A DNA stretch of 37,975 nucleotides from an uncultured Prevotellaceae bacterium (GTDB lineage Bacteria; Bacteroidota; Bacteroidia; Bacteroidales; Muribaculaceae). The translations under genes and the position numbers were made by a program. Positions 22,062 through 31,559 of this stretch are shown one piece after another (the first letter of the stretch is position 1; every line of letters begins with the position of its first letter). The stretch spans positions 1 through 37,975 of the forward strand of contig ONEL01000002.1 in assembly GCA_900316835.1 (NCBI GenBank), written 5' to 3'. The notes under the pieces were generated by a model. The model was not told the DNA's origin. It worked only from the letters and a program-made list of their open reading frames with translations, and searched no databases.

Positions 22062-22496
22062 ATGGATTTCACTGCCACTCACCCTTTCCACTGTAGCCTG
22101 CCAGTGCAGTTGCGATTTAGCGATATCGACACGCTGGGGCACGTTAATAACTCGGTCTATCTTGAGCTCTTCGACTTGGGCAAAAGTGATTATTTCCAAA
22201 AAGCTGCAGCCGAGCGACAAGACTGGAACAACGTGAACGTGGTGATTGCTAATATCAACATCAACTTCTTGCACGAAACGCATTTCGACGAGCCACTGGT
22301 TGTTCTCACGCAAGTGGATCATGTGGGAAATAAGAGCTTTACTGTAGTGCAGGCACTGCAAAACACGGCTACTGGCGAAATCAAGTGCTTTTGCTCGCAA
22401 ATCATGGTCTATCTTGACCCCGAGACCCACACTCCAGCCCCCTTGCCACAGCACTGGCGAGACTGCTTCGCCCACTACGAGGGTCGAGAGATGTAA
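22062..22496 (+). CDS. Acyl-CoA thioesterase (4-hydroxybenzoyl-CoA thioesterase family)
   Basis: The 144-residue single hotdog-fold protein has the family signature RFSDIDTLGHVNNSVYLELF at about residues 21-40, with the catalytic Asp and the GHVNN loop. Later, FLHETHFDEPLVVLTQVDHV and KSFTVVQALQN are the typical strands. The family (YbgC/FadM-type) hydrolyses acyl-CoA esters; the chain length preference is not visible. It starts 24 bp after the DUF721 gene and probably belongs to the recF transcript. Confidence 0.85.
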   Translation: MDFTATHPFHCSLPVQLRFSDIDTLGHVNNSVYLELFDLGKSDYFQKAAAERQDWNNVNVVIANININFLHETHFDEPLVVLTQVDHVGNKSFTVVQALQNTATGEIKCFCSQIMVYLDPETHTPAPLPQHWRDCFAHYEGREM

Positions 22497-22569
22497 TATC
22501 CTATTGTGCCGGAATGACGATTATTTTGCAAAAAAGCATCAACACGGCACGTAACTAAAAACTATTTAG

Positions 22570-22577
22570 TACCTTTG
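22570..22577 (+). promoter_or_regulatory. -7 element of metG
   Basis: TACCTTTG at 22570-22577, 48 bp upstream of the metG start, matches TAnnTTTG. No -33 box was found at the usual distance. Confidence 0.5.
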
Positions 22578-22625
22578 TAGCCTAAATTAAAACACACACA
22601 TTATTTCTTAGATATTTATATTGCT

Positions 22626-24674
22626 ATGGAAGAAAAGAAGAAATATGCTCGCACTCTGGTGACCACTGCGTTGCCCTATGCTAACGGCCCTGTGCACATT
22701 GGCCACTTGGCTGGAGTCTATGTCCCTGCCGACATTTACGTGCGCTACTTGCGCCTCAAGGGTGAGGACGTGCTCATGATAGGTGGTAGCGACGAGCATG
22801 GCGTGCCCATCACCATCAAGGCACAAAAGGAGGGCGTTACTCCACAAGATATCGTTGATCGCTATCACAAGATTATTAAGGAATCAATGGAGGGGCTAGG
22901 CATTTCGTTTGACGTGTATGGTCGCACCACTAGCGAGATGCATCGCCACACAGCAAGCGACTTCTTCAAGAAACTATATGACAAGGGTGAGTTTGTGGAG
23001 AAAATGAGCAAGCAGTTCTACGATGAGGAAGCCGACCAGTGGCTTGCCGACCGCTACATCACCGGCACTTGTCCACATTGTGGCAACGAGCGTGCCTACG
23101 GTGACCAGTGCGAGGCATGTGGCACATCGCTTAATGCTACCGACCTCATCAATCCCCGCAGCGCTATCACCGGCAATGTGCCTGTGCTCAAGGAGACGAA
23201 GCACTGGTATATGCCCCTCGACAAGTGGGAGCCACGCCTCAGGCAGTGGATTCTGGAGGAGCACAAGGAGTGGCGCACTAATGTGTATGGCCAGTGCAAG
23301 TCGTGGCTCGATGGTGGCCTTCAGCCCCGTGCCGTGACCCGCGACCTCAACTGGGGAATTCCTGTGCCCATTGAGGGAGCCGAAGGCAAGGTGCTTTATG
23401 TGTGGTTTGATGCCCCAATAGGCTATATCAGCAACACTAAGGAGCTTCGCCCCGACGATTGGGAGAAATACTGGAAGGATCCCGAGACTCGCATCATTCA
23501 TTTCATTGGCAAGGACAACATCGTGTTCCACTGCCTCATTTTCCCCGCAATGCTCATGGCCGAGGGCTCTTATCAGTTGCCCGACAATGTGCCAGCCAAC
23601 GAGTTCCTGAACCTTGAAGGCGACAAGATTTCCACTAGCCGCAACTGGGCGGTGTGGCTCAATGAGTATCTTGAGGACTTCCCAGGCAAGCAAGACGTGC
23701 TACGCTACGTGCTCACCGCCAATGCCCCCGAGGCCAAGGACAATGACTTCACGTGGAAAGACTTCCAGGACCGCAATAACAACGAGCTTGTGGCGATTTT
23801 GGGAAACTTTGTGAATCGTGCGATAGTGCTCACCAACAAGTATTTTGATGGTGTGATACCCGCAGCTCACGAACTTACCGACTACGACCGTGCCACCATC
23901 GAGGAGTTCAAGGGGGTGAAAGCCACGTTAAGCGAGGCACTCGACACGTTCCACTTCCGTGCCGCTCTTGCCGAGGCTATGAAGCTGGCACGCATCGGTA
24001 ATAAGTATCTTGCCGACACCGAGCCATGGAAGCTTGCTAAGACCGACATGGCGCGCGTGGAAACTATCATGAATGTAGCATTGCAGATTACTGCCAATCT
24101 GGCGATTGCCTTTGAACCATTCTTGCCTTTCAGCGCCGAGAAATTGCGCAAGATGATAAACATGGACACTGCTTGCTGGGACAAACTTGGCGACATCGAC
24201 ATTCTCAAGGCTGGCGACCGCGTGGAGAAACCAGTGTTGCTATTTGAGAAAATTGACGATGAGACCATTAAGGTGCAGACCGACCGCCTGGAGCGCATCA
24301 AGCAAGAGAATATCCTCAAGAACTTCAAGCCCAAGGCTGTGGCTCCAACTGTTACCTTCGACGATTTCCAGAAGCTGGATATCCGCGTGGGCAATGTGCT
24401 TGAATGTGAGAAGATTAAGAAGGCCGATAAGTTGCTCAAGTTCACCATCGACGACGGCACCAGCAAGGGTCGCACTATCGTTTCAGGCATCGCTAAGTAC
24501 TATAAGCCCGAGGACCTCATTGGCAAGGAAGTGTGCTTCATCGCTAATTTCCCACCACGCACCCTCAAGGGTGTGGAATCGCAGGGCATGATACTCAGTG
24601 CTGAGGATGCCGACGGTCGCCTTGTGGTGATTGGTCCCCACGGCGAAGTGCGCCCTGGTGTGCAAGTGGGATGA
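22626..24674 (+). CDS. metG: Methionyl-tRNA synthetase
   Basis: The 682-residue enzyme charges tRNA-Met. The class I HIGH motif is HIGH at residues 24-27 and the KMSKS loop appears as KISTS at 334-338, a common variant. Four zinc-site cysteines are at about 149, 152, 162 and 165 (CPHC, CEAC). A C-terminal tRNA-binding OB-fold domain spans about 570-682 ([20 protein letters not shown], and VSGIAKYY). This layout is the usual long bacterial form. A nested terminator lies about 100 bp after the stop. Confidence 0.97.
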   Translation: MEEKKKYARTLVTTALPYANGPVHIGHLAGVYVPADIYVRYLRLKGEDVLMIGGSDEHGVPITIKAQKEGVTPQDIVDRYHKIIKESMEGLGISFDVYGRTTSEMHRHTASDFFKKLYDKGEFVEKMSKQFYDEEADQWLADRYITGTCPHCGNERAYGDQCEACGTSLNATDLINPRSAITGNVPVLKETKHWYMPLDKWEPRLRQWILEEHKEWRTNVYGQCKSWLDGGLQPRAVTRDLNWGIPVPIEGAEGKVLYVWFDAPIGYISNTKELRPDDWEKYWKDPETRIIHFIGKDNIVFHCLIFPAMLMAEGSYQLPDNVPANEFLNLEGDKISTSRNWAVWLNEYLEDFPGKQDVLRYVLTANAPEAKDNDFTWKDFQDRNNNELVAILGNFVNRAIVLTNKYFDGVIPAAHELTDYDRATIEEFKGVKATLSEALDTFHFRAALAEAMKLARIGNKYLADTEPWKLAKTDMARVETIMNVALQITANLAIAFEPFLPFSAEKLRKMINMDTACWDKLGDIDILKAGDRVEKPVLLFEKIDDETIKVQTDRLERIKQENILKNFKPKAVAPTVTFDDFQKLDIRVGNVLECEKIKKADKLLKFTIDDGTSKGRTIVSGIAKYYKPEDLIGKEVCFIANFPPRTLKGVESQGMILSAEDADGRLVVIGPHGEVRPGVQVG

Positions 24675-24692
24675 ATTTAATGCGCAATTCAC

Positions 24693-24747
24693 AATTCACA
24701 ATGCATAATGCACAATTCACAAAGCTCAATTCTCAATGCATAATGCA
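24693..24747. repeat. 20-bp direct repeat in the metG downstream spacer
   Basis: AATTCACAATGCATAATGCA at 24693-24712 and the near copy at 24728-24747 (one mismatch) are 35 bp apart, surrounded by further CAATTC/CACAATTC fragments. Such AATTCACAATGC tracts are common junk-like intergenic repeats in Bacteroidales, a statement from general experience. Confidence 0.7.
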
Positions 24748-24776
24748 AGAAGCGAAATGTGAGAAATAAAATAGTT

Positions 24777-24815
24777 AACTGGATACCCTGGATTTTCCAG
24801 AATATCCAGTTTTTA
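24777..24815 (+). terminator. Nested hairpin terminator of metG
   Basis: AACTGGATA at 24777-24785 pairs with TATCCAGTT at 24803-24811, enclosing an inner CTGGA/TCCAG stem, and is followed by TTTACATTTTT. Confidence 0.75.
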
Positions 24816-24838
24816 CATTTTTAGAATAAAAGATAACG

Positions 24839-26713
24839 ATGATTTCCCCCATCCTGGAATTGCAGCGACAGCGCGCTATGCTTCAACTTGAGTATGAGGC
24901 AGAGCGAGCCGAGTTTCAGCGCCAAACAGCTACCATGGGGCTGGGACGCAAAGTAAAGCGTGGCGACTGCTGGTGGCCGCTACAGGTGGGACGTAGCTAC
25001 TACAATTCCCTCAACCAGTTGGTGGTGGAAGTGACGCGAAGCGAAGACACCGACATTGAGCACAACTTTGAGTATGGTCGTCAAGTGGCATTCTTTCGTG
25101 TAGACGGTGCCGACAACATCACTTATTTCAAGTTTGGAGGCACAGTGAGCTATGCTCAAGAAGAACGCATGGTGATTGTGGTGCCCGACGCTAATGCTGT
25201 CGCTGAGCTGCAAGGGCACGATAGGGTGGGTGTGCAACTATCCATGGACGAGCACACCTATCAGCTCATGTTTCACGCTCTCGACCGTGTGATAAAAGCC
25301 AATGGCAATCGTCTTGCCGAGCTACGTGACTTGTTCTATAACCATAGCAAGACAGGTCAATTCTCGTTTGCCCCATTGCGTTTTCCATGGCTTAATCCCA
25401 CTCAGGAACACGCGGTCAACGAGGTGCTGCTCGCTAAGGATGTGGCGGTGGTGCATGGACCACCAGGCACAGGCAAGACGACTACACTCGTGGAGGCTAT
25501 TTACGAGACATTACGGCGCGAAAACCAAGTGCTGGTTTGTGCCCAGAGCAACATGGCGGTCGACTGGATAAGTGAACGGCTCATGGATCGTGGGGTGGAG
25601 GTACTACGCATTGGTAACCCCACCAAGGTTAACGACAAGATGCTGGGATTTACCTATGAGCGTAGGTTTGAGGCGCACCCCGATTATCCGCAGCTGTGGG
25701 CTATTCGCAAGGCGATTCGTGAGTTGCGCGGTGCTAAGCGTCGCTCTACCGATAGTTATCATCAAAAACTTGACCGCTTGCGCAGTCGTGAAACGGAACT
25801 CGAATTGCGCATCAACAACGAGCTTTTCAATAGCGCTCGTGTAATCTCGTGCACTCTTGCAGGCAGTGCAAGCCGTGTGCTGCAGGGCATGAAGTTTGCC
25901 ACTCTGTTCATCGACGAGGCAGCGCAAGCGCTGGAAGCGGCTTGCTGGATAGCCATTGCTAAGGCTGGGCGCGTGGTGCTCGCTGGCGACCATTGCCAGT
26001 TGCCACCCACCATCAAGTGTCTTGATGCCATCAAGGGTGGCCTAGCTAAGACGCTGATGGAACGCATTGTTGAGACTAACCCGCAAGTGGTGACCTTGCT
26101 AAAGGTGCAGTATCGCATGAATGATGATATCATGCGCTTCTCGAGCGACTGGTTCTATGGCGGTCAAGTGCAGAGCGCCCCCGAGGTGAAATACCGCAGC
26201 ATCCTCGACTTTGACACACCCATGACATGGGTCGACACTTCGCAGCTCGACATTGAGTCGCACGAGGAGATGGTGGGAGAAACCTACGGTCGCATCAACC
26301 GCGTGGAGGCGCAACTCACTATCGACACTTTGCAGCAATATTTTGAACGGCTGGGGCGTCATCATGTGATAGACGAGCGCCTCGACGTGGGCATCATTTC
26401 GCCCTATCGCGCGCAGGTGCAGTATCTGCGACGATTATTGCGCAAGAGCGCTTATTTCAAGCCCCTGCGGCACCTTATCACGGTCAATACAGTAGATGGC
26501 TTCCAGGGTCAGGAGCGCGACATTATAATCATTAGCATGGTGCGGCAAAATGAGCAGGGACAGATAGGCTTCCTGCGCGACCTGCGCCGCATGAACGTGG
26601 CTATCACACGTGCCCGCATGAAGCTATTTATCATGGGCGATAGCACAACCATGACGCGCCACCCATTCTATCGCAAGCTCTACGAGTACATTCAGCAGTT
26701 GGGCGAGTTGTAA
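24839..26713 (+). CDS. Superfamily 1 helicase of the UPF1/IGHMBP2 type
   Basis: The 624-residue protein has the domain order of UPF1-like SF1B helicases: an N-terminal beta-rich region (about 30-135, GDCWWPLQVGR and so on), then the two RecA-like domains. Motif I is HGPPGTGKTTT at residues 206-216, motif II IDEAAQALEA starting about residue 358, motif III AGDHCQLPPT, motif IV QYRMNDDIM, and motifs V-VI VDGFQGQERDIIIISMVRQN and NVAITRARMK. It acts on DNA and/or RNA; the bacterial role is uncharacterised. It is followed by a MITE-like element (26738-26987) instead of a standard terminator. It is likely a single-gene unit. Confidence 0.88.
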   Translation: MISPILELQRQRAMLQLEYEAERAEFQRQTATMGLGRKVKRGDCWWPLQVGRSYYNSLNQLVVEVTRSEDTDIEHNFEYGRQVAFFRVDGADNITYFKFGGTVSYAQEERMVIVVPDANAVAELQGHDRVGVQLSMDEHTYQLMFHALDRVIKANGNRLAELRDLFYNHSKTGQFSFAPLRFPWLNPTQEHAVNEVLLAKDVAVVHGPPGTGKTTTLVEAIYETLRRENQVLVCAQSNMAVDWISERLMDRGVEVLRIGNPTKVNDKMLGFTYERRFEAHPDYPQLWAIRKAIRELRGAKRRSTDSYHQKLDRLRSRETELELRINNELFNSARVISCTLAGSASRVLQGMKFATLFIDEAAQALEAACWIAIAKAGRVVLAGDHCQLPPTIKCLDAIKGGLAKTLMERIVETNPQVVTLLKVQYRMNDDIMRFSSDWFYGGQVQSAPEVKYRSILDFDTPMTWVDTSQLDIESHEEMVGETYGRINRVEAQLTIDTLQQYFERLGRHHVIDERLDVGIISPYRAQVQYLRRLLRKSAYFKPLRHLITVNTVDGFQGQERDIIIISMVRQNEQGQIGFLRDLRRMNVAITRARMKLFIMGDSTTMTRHPFYRKLYEYIQQLGEL

Positions 26714-27003
26714 CAATCATGGGGCTACAAGCACAAGAAAAAAAGGGGGGGGTGTCAGAATGTAATAAATGGCGCAACTCCCCCTCTAAGATAGAGGGGG
26801 TAGGGGGGAGTATGAAAACCTCAACATATATTTATGGTGTAGATTATCTATACATTCTGAACAATCATACTCCTCCGCCCTTCGGGCACCTCCTCTATCT
26901 TAGAGGAGGAGTTCTCATTAGATTCAGGAGTTTTGCAACACTCTCAGTTCTCATTAGATTTCACATTATGACACACCCTCTTTTTAGATAGTATAGTACC
27001 CTT
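26714..27003. other. Convergent intergenic region occupied almost entirely by an inverted-repeat element
   Basis: Between the helicase stop and the der stop there are 290 bp; about 250 of them belong to the element described next. A frame from 26719 to 26991 runs through the repeat and is not considered coding. Confidence 0.6.
26738..26987. mobile_element. MITE-like element with nested inverted repeats
   Basis: The outer ends (26740-26763 and 26963-26985) are imperfect inverted repeats of the type A-run, G-run, TGTCA, AATGT. Inside, 26776-26815 (starting AACTCCCCCTCTAAGATAG) and 26865-26913 (ending TCTTAGAGGAGGAGTT) are long imperfect reverse complements. Each arm also has its own small palindrome. 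A perfect 10-bp inverted pair TCAGAATGTA (26755-26764) and TACATTCTGA (26851-26860) lies within. AGTTCTCATTAGATT occurs twice as a direct repeat (26910-26924, 26946-26960). No protein is encoded. Confidence 0.65.
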
Positions 27004-28317
27004 TTATTTCTGGCGGAAGTAGAGGTTGATGGGTGTACCACTGAAGTCCCACTTTTCGCGAATCTTGTTCTCGAGATAGCGCTTGTAGGGGTCCTTAATC
27101 CACTGTGGCAGGTTGCAGAAGAATACAAACGATGGCACGCGCGACTCCTTGAGCATGGTGATATACTTGATTTTCACAAACTTGCCCTTGGTGGCAGGAG
27201 GTGGCACGGCAGCGATTGCCTCTTGCAGCACATTGTTCACCTGCGAGGTGGAAATCACCGTCTTGCGCTTGTTGTAGACCGCAATGGCCTCTTCCAGCAC
27301 CTTGAGGATGCGTTGCTTGGTGAGAGCCGACCCAAAGATGATGGGGAAGTCGGTAAACGGAGCGAATCGCTCGCGAATGGTCTGCTCCATGTAAGTGATA
27401 GCTTGTTGCGACTTTTGCTGTGCTATGTCCCACTTGTTGACCAGCACCACCAGTCCCTTGCGGTTCTTCTCGATGATAGAGAAGATGTTTACGTCCTGTG
27501 ACTCGATGCCACGAGTGGCATCGATGATGAGGATGCACACGTCGCTATACTCAATGGCGCGGATACTGCGCAGCACCGAGTAATACTCAATATCCTCGTT
27601 TACCTTGTTCTTCTTGCGAATGCCGGCGGTGTCGACCAGATAAAAGTCGAATCCAAACTTGTTGTAGCGCGAGTAGATGCTGTCGCGGGTAGTGCCGGCA
27701 ATGTCGGTAACGATATTGCGCTCCTCGTCCATGAGTGAGTTCACGAGCGACGATTTGCCGGCATTAGGCCTGCCCACAATGGCAAAGCGTGGCAACTCTT
27801 CCTCAGGGCTGTCGTCATTCTTTTTGGGCATGAGGCGCACCACCTCGTCGAGCAAGTCACCGGTGCCGGTGCCGTTGATTGCCGAGATGGCAAAAGGTTG
27901 CCCCAGTCCCAGTGCGTAAAACTCACTTTCACCGTAGTACCCCTGGTTGTTATCGTCCTTGTTTACCACAATCACCACGGGTTTCTTGCCACGGCGCAAG
28001 ATTTGTGCCACATGGTCGTCGAGGTCGGTAATACCAGTCTTGATGTCGACCATGAAGAGAATCACATCGGCCTCCTCGATGGCGAGGTAGACCTGCTTAT
28101 TGATTTCGCTCTCAAAGATGTCGTCGCTACCTTCAACCCATCCTCCTGTGTCGACAACGCTCATCTCCATACCGTTCCACTCCATCATGCCATACTGGCG
28201 GTCGCGAGTGGTGCCGCTGGTGTCGTTAACGATTGCCGCGCGAGTCTTGGTCAAGCGGTTAAAAAGCGTGGATTTTCCCACGTTGGGGCGTCCCACTATT
28301 GCTACTAATCGTCCCAT
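27004..28317 (-). CDS. der: Ribosome biogenesis GTPase Der (EngA)
   Basis: Der has two tandem GTPase domains and acts in 50S subunit assembly. The 437-residue protein shows P-loop 1 [14 protein letters not shown] near residue 8, G3 DTGGW, and NKDD; P-loop 2 [14 protein letters not shown] near residue 182, a second DTAGIRKK and NKWD. A KH-like C-terminal domain follows (about 350-437). Length and order are standard. Era lies 76 bp upstream on the same strand, so the two assembly GTPases are neighbours and may share a transcript. Confidence 0.96.
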   Translation of the reverse strand: MGRLVAIVGRPNVGKSTLFNRLTKTRAAIVNDTSGTTRDRQYGMMEWNGMEMSVVDTGGWVEGSDDIFESEINKQVYLAIEEADVILFMVDIKTGITDLDDHVAQILRRGKKPVVIVVNKDDNNQGYYGESEFYALGLGQPFAISAINGTGTGDLLDEVVRLMPKKNDDSPEEELPRFAIVGRPNAGKSSLVNSLMDEERNIVTDIAGTTRDSIYSRYNKFGFDFYLVDTAGIRKKNKVNEDIEYYSVLRSIRAIEYSDVCILIIDATRGIESQDVNIFSIIEKNRKGLVVLVNKWDIAQQKSQQAITYMEQTIRERFAPFTDFPIIFGSALTKQRILKVLEEAIAVYNKRKTVISTSQVNNVLQEAIAAVPPPATKGKFVKIKYITMLKESRVPSFVFFCNLPQWIKDPYKRYLENKIREKWDFSGTPINLYFRQK

Positions 28318-28393
28318 ATAATAATGTAATTAATTATTTATCTTAAAATAAAAGTTGTGTGTCGTCAAACCCTGTGGCTAAAAAAGCAATTTC

Positions 28394-29278
28394 TTACTCA
28401 ATGTATCCAAACTGGCGTAACTTGTTTTCCTGGTTGCGCCAGTCTTTTTCCACCTTGACGTATAGCTCAAGGAAGACACGTTTCTCAAAGAATTTCTCAA
28501 TATCTTTGCGCGCTTCGATGCCCACATGCTTGAGCTTGCGGCCTTGGTGCCCAATGATGATACCCTTTTGGCTATCCCGCTCCACATATATCACTGCCAT
28601 AATGTGAATGGAGCTATCGTCCTCGTCAAACTTTTCAACTATCACCTGGGTGGCATAGGGAACCTCCTTGTCGTAGGTGAGAAGGATTTTCTCACGCACA
28701 ATCTCGGTAACAAAGAATCGTGAGTTGCGGTCGGTGAGAGCATCCTTGCCAAAGTAGGGAGGGCTCTCGGGAAGCAGTTCCACAATGCGACGCATGATGT
28801 TGTCGACATTAAAGTTGTGTAGCGCGCTGGTGGGGAATACCTCGGCTTGAGGCAGCAAATCTTTCCATTGCATGACCAGCGCTTCAAGTTCCTGCTGTCC
28901 CCCAGTGAGCAAGTCAATCTTGTTGATGACTAGTAGCACCGGAATTTTTTCCTTAGCAACCTTGTCGAGGAAGTCACGGTTCTTGGTGGGTGTCTCTACC
29001 ACGTCGGTGACATAGAGCAACACATCGGCGTCGATGAGCGCGCCGCGCGAGAAGTCGAGCATCGACTCCTGCAATTTAAACTTGGGTTTAAGCACGCCAG
29101 GTGTATCGCTAAACACAATTTGGTAATCGTCGCCATTGACGATACCCATGATGCGATGGCGTGTGGTCTGCGACTTGCTAGTGATGATTGATAGTTTCTC
29201 ACCCACCAGCAGGTTGCTCAACGTCGACTTACCCACGTTGGGGTTTCCCACAATGTTTACAAATCCTGCCCTGTGCAT
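28394..29278 (-). CDS. era: GTPase Era
   Basis: Era binds the 3' end of 16S rRNA and helps 30S assembly. The 294-residue protein has the GTPase motifs [14 protein letters not shown] (about 11-24), DTPGV and NKID, then a C-terminal type II KH domain with GIIIGHQGRKLKHVG near residue 237. Length and start (MHRAGFVNIVGNPNVG) are normal. A terminator-like stem at 29366-29401 separates it from fabH upstream, so era may have its own promoter in the 29279-29365 spacer, which I could not identify. Confidence 0.96.
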   Translation of the reverse strand: MHRAGFVNIVGNPNVGKSTLSNLLVGEKLSIITSKSQTTRHRIMGIVNGDDYQIVFSDTPGVLKPKFKLQESMLDFSRGALIDADVLLYVTDVVETPTKNRDFLDKVAKEKIPVLLVINKIDLLTGGQQELEALVMQWKDLLPQAEVFPTSALHNFNVDNIMRRIVELLPESPPYFGKDALTDRNSRFFVTEIVREKILLTYDKEVPYATQVIVEKFDEDDSSIHIMAVIYVERDSQKGIIIGHQGRKLKHVGIEARKDIEKFFEKRVFLELYVKVEKDWRNQENKLRQFGYIE

Positions 29279-29365
29279 TATTTTTTTAGTTTTTTGAAAA
29301 AATCTAGAATTTCAGGAACTCCTAGACAATATTGAAAAAAATAGCTCACTCAATCTTTTTACTTA

Positions 29366-29401
29366 CAAAAATGCCCTGCCACTCGTGTTGCCGGGGGCAG
29401 G
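29366..29401 (-). terminator. Terminator-like hairpin downstream of fabH
   Basis: CCTGCC at 29375-29380 and GGCAGG at 29396-29401 pair as a 6-bp GC stem, extended imperfectly. On the minus strand ATTTTTG follows (complement of CAAAAAT-type bases at 29366-29372). Confidence 0.55.
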
Positions 29402-29438
29402 CGCATTGATGTTGTTTCCTCAAGAGCAGGCCTTGATG

Positions 29439-30425
29439 CTAGATGGCCCACACCAGGTACTCAGCTCCCCATGTGAAGCCGGCGCCAAAGGCGGTGAGCA
29501 CAATCTTGTCACCCTTCTTGAAACGGTGCTTGTTCTCGTCAAGACACAAGGGGATGGAAGCGGCACTGGTGTTGCCTCGATGCTGGATGTTGACGAGCAC
29601 TTTGCTCTCGTCAATGCCCAAGCGGCTACCCACAGCCTCGATGATGCGCAGGTTGGCCTGATGAGGCACAAACCAGTCGATGTCCTCGTTAGTGAGGTTG
29701 TTGCGTTTCATCACTTCGCGAGTGGAGGTGAGCATGTCAATCACAGCGTGGCGATACACGGCTCGACCCTCTTGATACACAAAGTGCTCGCGAGCGTCAA
29801 CAGTCTCGTGTGAGGCGGGTCTGGCTGAGCCACCAGCCTTGTAGACCAGATGCTCCAGACCACTACCGTCAATGTGGTAGATGCCATCGATGATGCCCTC
29901 GCTGAGGTCCTCGGTGGGTTCAAGCAATATTGCTCCCGCGGCGTCGCCAAAGAGAGGGCAAGTGGCGCGATCTTGATAGTCGGTCATGCTTGTCATCTTC
30001 TCGGCACACACCACAATCACCTTCTTGTAAAGTCCAGCCTTGATGTAAGCACTAGCGGCATAAGAGCCCACGACAAATCCGGCGCATGCTGCCTGAATGT
30101 CGTAGCCGTAGCATTTCTTTTCCATGCCACAGTGGTGCATTATTATCGACGCCGTTGAAGGGAAGCGGTAATCGGGGTTGGAAGTGGGGCAGATGAGCAG
30201 GTCCACATCATCGGGGTTAGTACCTGTCTCGGCAAGCAATTTGCTCACTGCCTTGATTCCTAGAAATGAAGAACCTACATTCTCCTTGAGTACACGACGC
30301 TCCTTAATGCCCACGCGGGTGGTGATCCACTCGTCGTTAGTGTCGACAATGTGTGATAGTTCCTCGTTGTCGAGGATGTCGTCGGGGACATAAGAAGCAA
30401 TGCCTGTAATCTTTGCGTTAAGCAT
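29439..30425 (-). CDS. fabH: Beta-ketoacyl-ACP synthase III
   Basis: FabH starts fatty-acid synthesis by condensing acetyl-CoA with malonyl-ACP. The 328-residue protein has the thiolase-fold catalytic triad: Cys114 in IQAACAGFV, His255 in WFVPHQANLRI and Asn285 in NIQHRGNTSA. The start MLNAKITGIASYVPDDILDN is typical; the frame opens at 30485, but the first 20 residues are not conserved and the start at 30425 is used. It is 3' of rpmF in the known DUF177, rpmF, fabH order. A 15-bp inverted repeat and 218 bp of spacer lie between it and rpmF, so it may also be separately regulated. Confidence 0.95.
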   Translation of the reverse strand: MLNAKITGIASYVPDDILDNEELSHIVDTNDEWITTRVGIKERRVLKENVGSSFLGIKAVSKLLAETGTNPDDVDLLICPTSNPDYRFPSTASIIMHHCGMEKKCYGYDIQAACAGFVVGSYAASAYIKAGLYKKVIVVCAEKMTSMTDYQDRATCPLFGDAAGAILLEPTEDLSEGIIDGIYHIDGSGLEHLVYKAGGSARPASHETVDAREHFVYQEGRAVYRHAVIDMLTSTREVMKRNNLTNEDIDWFVPHQANLRIIEAVGSRLGIDESKVLVNIQHRGNTSAASIPLCLDENKHRFKKGDKIVLTAFGAGFTWGAEYLVWAI

Positions 30426-30495
30426 AATGCGTGATAATTTTCTTCTTTTGAGTGTAGATGAGTGTTTTGAAGGGACTTTGAGCAAAGAAAATAAT

Positions 30496-30583
30496 CAATC
30501 CTAAATATACTTTTTTCCTTAGGCAACAGCACGCGATGGCTCTTGTCGTTGTGTGTGGTGTGTGTGTGGTATATTTAGGATTG
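30496..30583. promoter_or_regulatory. 15-bp perfect inverted repeat between rpmF and fabH
   Basis: CAATCCTAAATATAC at 30496-30510 and its exact reverse complement at 30569-30583 enclose a 58-base loop rich in GT dinucleotides. It lies upstream of fabH on the minus strand. It may be an RNA stem for attenuation or a DNA-looping operator. Confidence 0.5.
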
Positions 30584-30643
30584 CAAAGTCATTGTCCCTT
30601 AGTGTGGTGTCACATGTTGATAATGAGTGGTATAGCCGATGGG

Positions 30644-30829
30644 TTAAACGGCAGCCTCATCGTCAAACACCTTCTTGCCACGGTAGTAACCGCACTCGGG
30701 GCATACAGTGTGATAAACATGCCATGCGCCGCAGTTGCTGCAACGGGCGATAGTGGGAGCCACAGCCACGTCGTGAGTTCTTCTCTTGGCTGTGCGAGTC
30801 TTTGATTGTCTACGTTTAGGATGTGCCAT
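30644..30829 (-). CDS. rpmF: Ribosomal protein bL32
   Basis: The 61-residue protein is a bL32 with the start MAHPKRRQSKTRTAKRRTH and a zinc-ribbon of two CxxC pairs (CSNCG at about 30-34 and CPECG at about 44-48). It lies 9 bp after the DUF177 gene on the same strand, the common arrangement. The zinc-binding form is one of two known types; no zinc-free paralogue is in the window. Confidence 0.97.
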   Translation of the reverse strand: MAHPKRRQSKTRTAKRRTHDVAVAPTIARCSNCGAWHVYHTVCPECGYYRGKKVFDDEAAV

Positions 30830-30838
30830 TTCTTTAAT

Positions 30839-31417
30839 TTATTTTTTATTGTTGTTATTTTCTTTTAATTGCCTCAGCGCTGCCCACCGTGGGTCGATGT
30901 CGCTGTCGGCACTGCTCTCGCTGTGTGGAGGCTCGTCAAAGTCCTCGTCGCTACTGTAGCCGCGCGCGCTGTGTTGCTCTAGCCGGCCAAGCATTTCCTC
31001 ATTGCACTCACCTGGGGAGTGAACATGCATCATGGGGATAGTGAGCAAAACGGTGTCGCGAACTATTGGCTCCAAGTCGAGCGTCCTCCATGACGACGGT
31101 ATCACTAGCACATTGTCGAGGCTGTCGTCTAGTGTGTCGCCCATTTTAACGGTCAAGTGGTAGGTGGCATCGACAGGAAGCTCCATGTCGTCGAGACAAC
31201 GGTCGCATGGAATGGTTATAACGCCGTTGCACACGAAGTCAAGGTCGTAGATGCCCTCTTGGGTGTGAGTCACACTAATGGCGACATCAACACTTCCGGA
31301 GCGCACTTCGGAAACCTCGATTTCGTTGAAAAACTTGCCATCAACATGGTAGTCAAACTGCTGACTTCCAAAGGGTAAGCTAGCGATGGATAACTTCATC
31401 TGCGCCAATTTTTCCAA
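30839..31417 (-). CDS. DUF177 (YceD) family protein
   Basis: The 192-residue protein has the DUF177 signature with CDRCLDDMELPVD (Cys-x-x-Cys, followed by strand-forming residues) near 75-87. YceD-type proteins act in rRNA maturation and are nearly always found before rpmF. The start MEKLAQMKLSIASLPFG is chosen because the N-terminus aligns in length with family members as I remember them; an alternative start at 31399 exists. A promoter lies at 31440-31471. The C-terminal 45 residues are acidic and low-complexity and end in a run of Asn and Lys. It heads the rpmF-fabH unit. Confidence 0.88.
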   Translation of the reverse strand: MEKLAQMKLSIASLPFGSQQFDYHVDGKFFNEIEVSEVRSGSVDVAISVTHTQEGIYDLDFVCNGVITIPCDRCLDDMELPVDATYHLTVKMGDTLDDSLDNVLVIPSSWRTLDLEPIVRDTVLLTIPMMHVHSPGECNEEMLGRLEQHSARGYSSDEDFDEPPHSESSADSDIDPRWAALRQLKENNNNKK

Positions 31418-31439
31418 CTATTTCTCGTTAAAATCGGCG

Positions 31440-31471
31440 CAAAGATAACAACATTCTCGCTAATAATCAAC
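31440..31471 (-). promoter_or_regulatory. Promoter of the DUF177-rpmF-fabH unit
   Basis: On the minus strand GTTG (31468-31471) and TATCTTTG (31440-31447) are 20 bp apart, matching the -33/-7 consensus with one mismatch. The DUF177 start codon follows about 22 bp downstream. Confidence 0.65.
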
Positions 31472-31559
31472 GATTTTGCGTGATTTTTTATTTTTTTAGG
31501 CAAAAAAGAGGCGTTCTAGCGGGTGAAGAAGCGAGTGAGATTGACGCAATGTGTGAAAT

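Noticed and set aside
26719..26991. 90-codon ORF after the helicase gene
   Set aside because: It runs straight through the nested inverted repeats, has no family features and no promoter.
30536..30805. 89-codon plus-strand ORF over rpmF
   Set aside because: It overlaps the certain bL32 gene on the other strand and the GT-rich loop of the inverted repeat.
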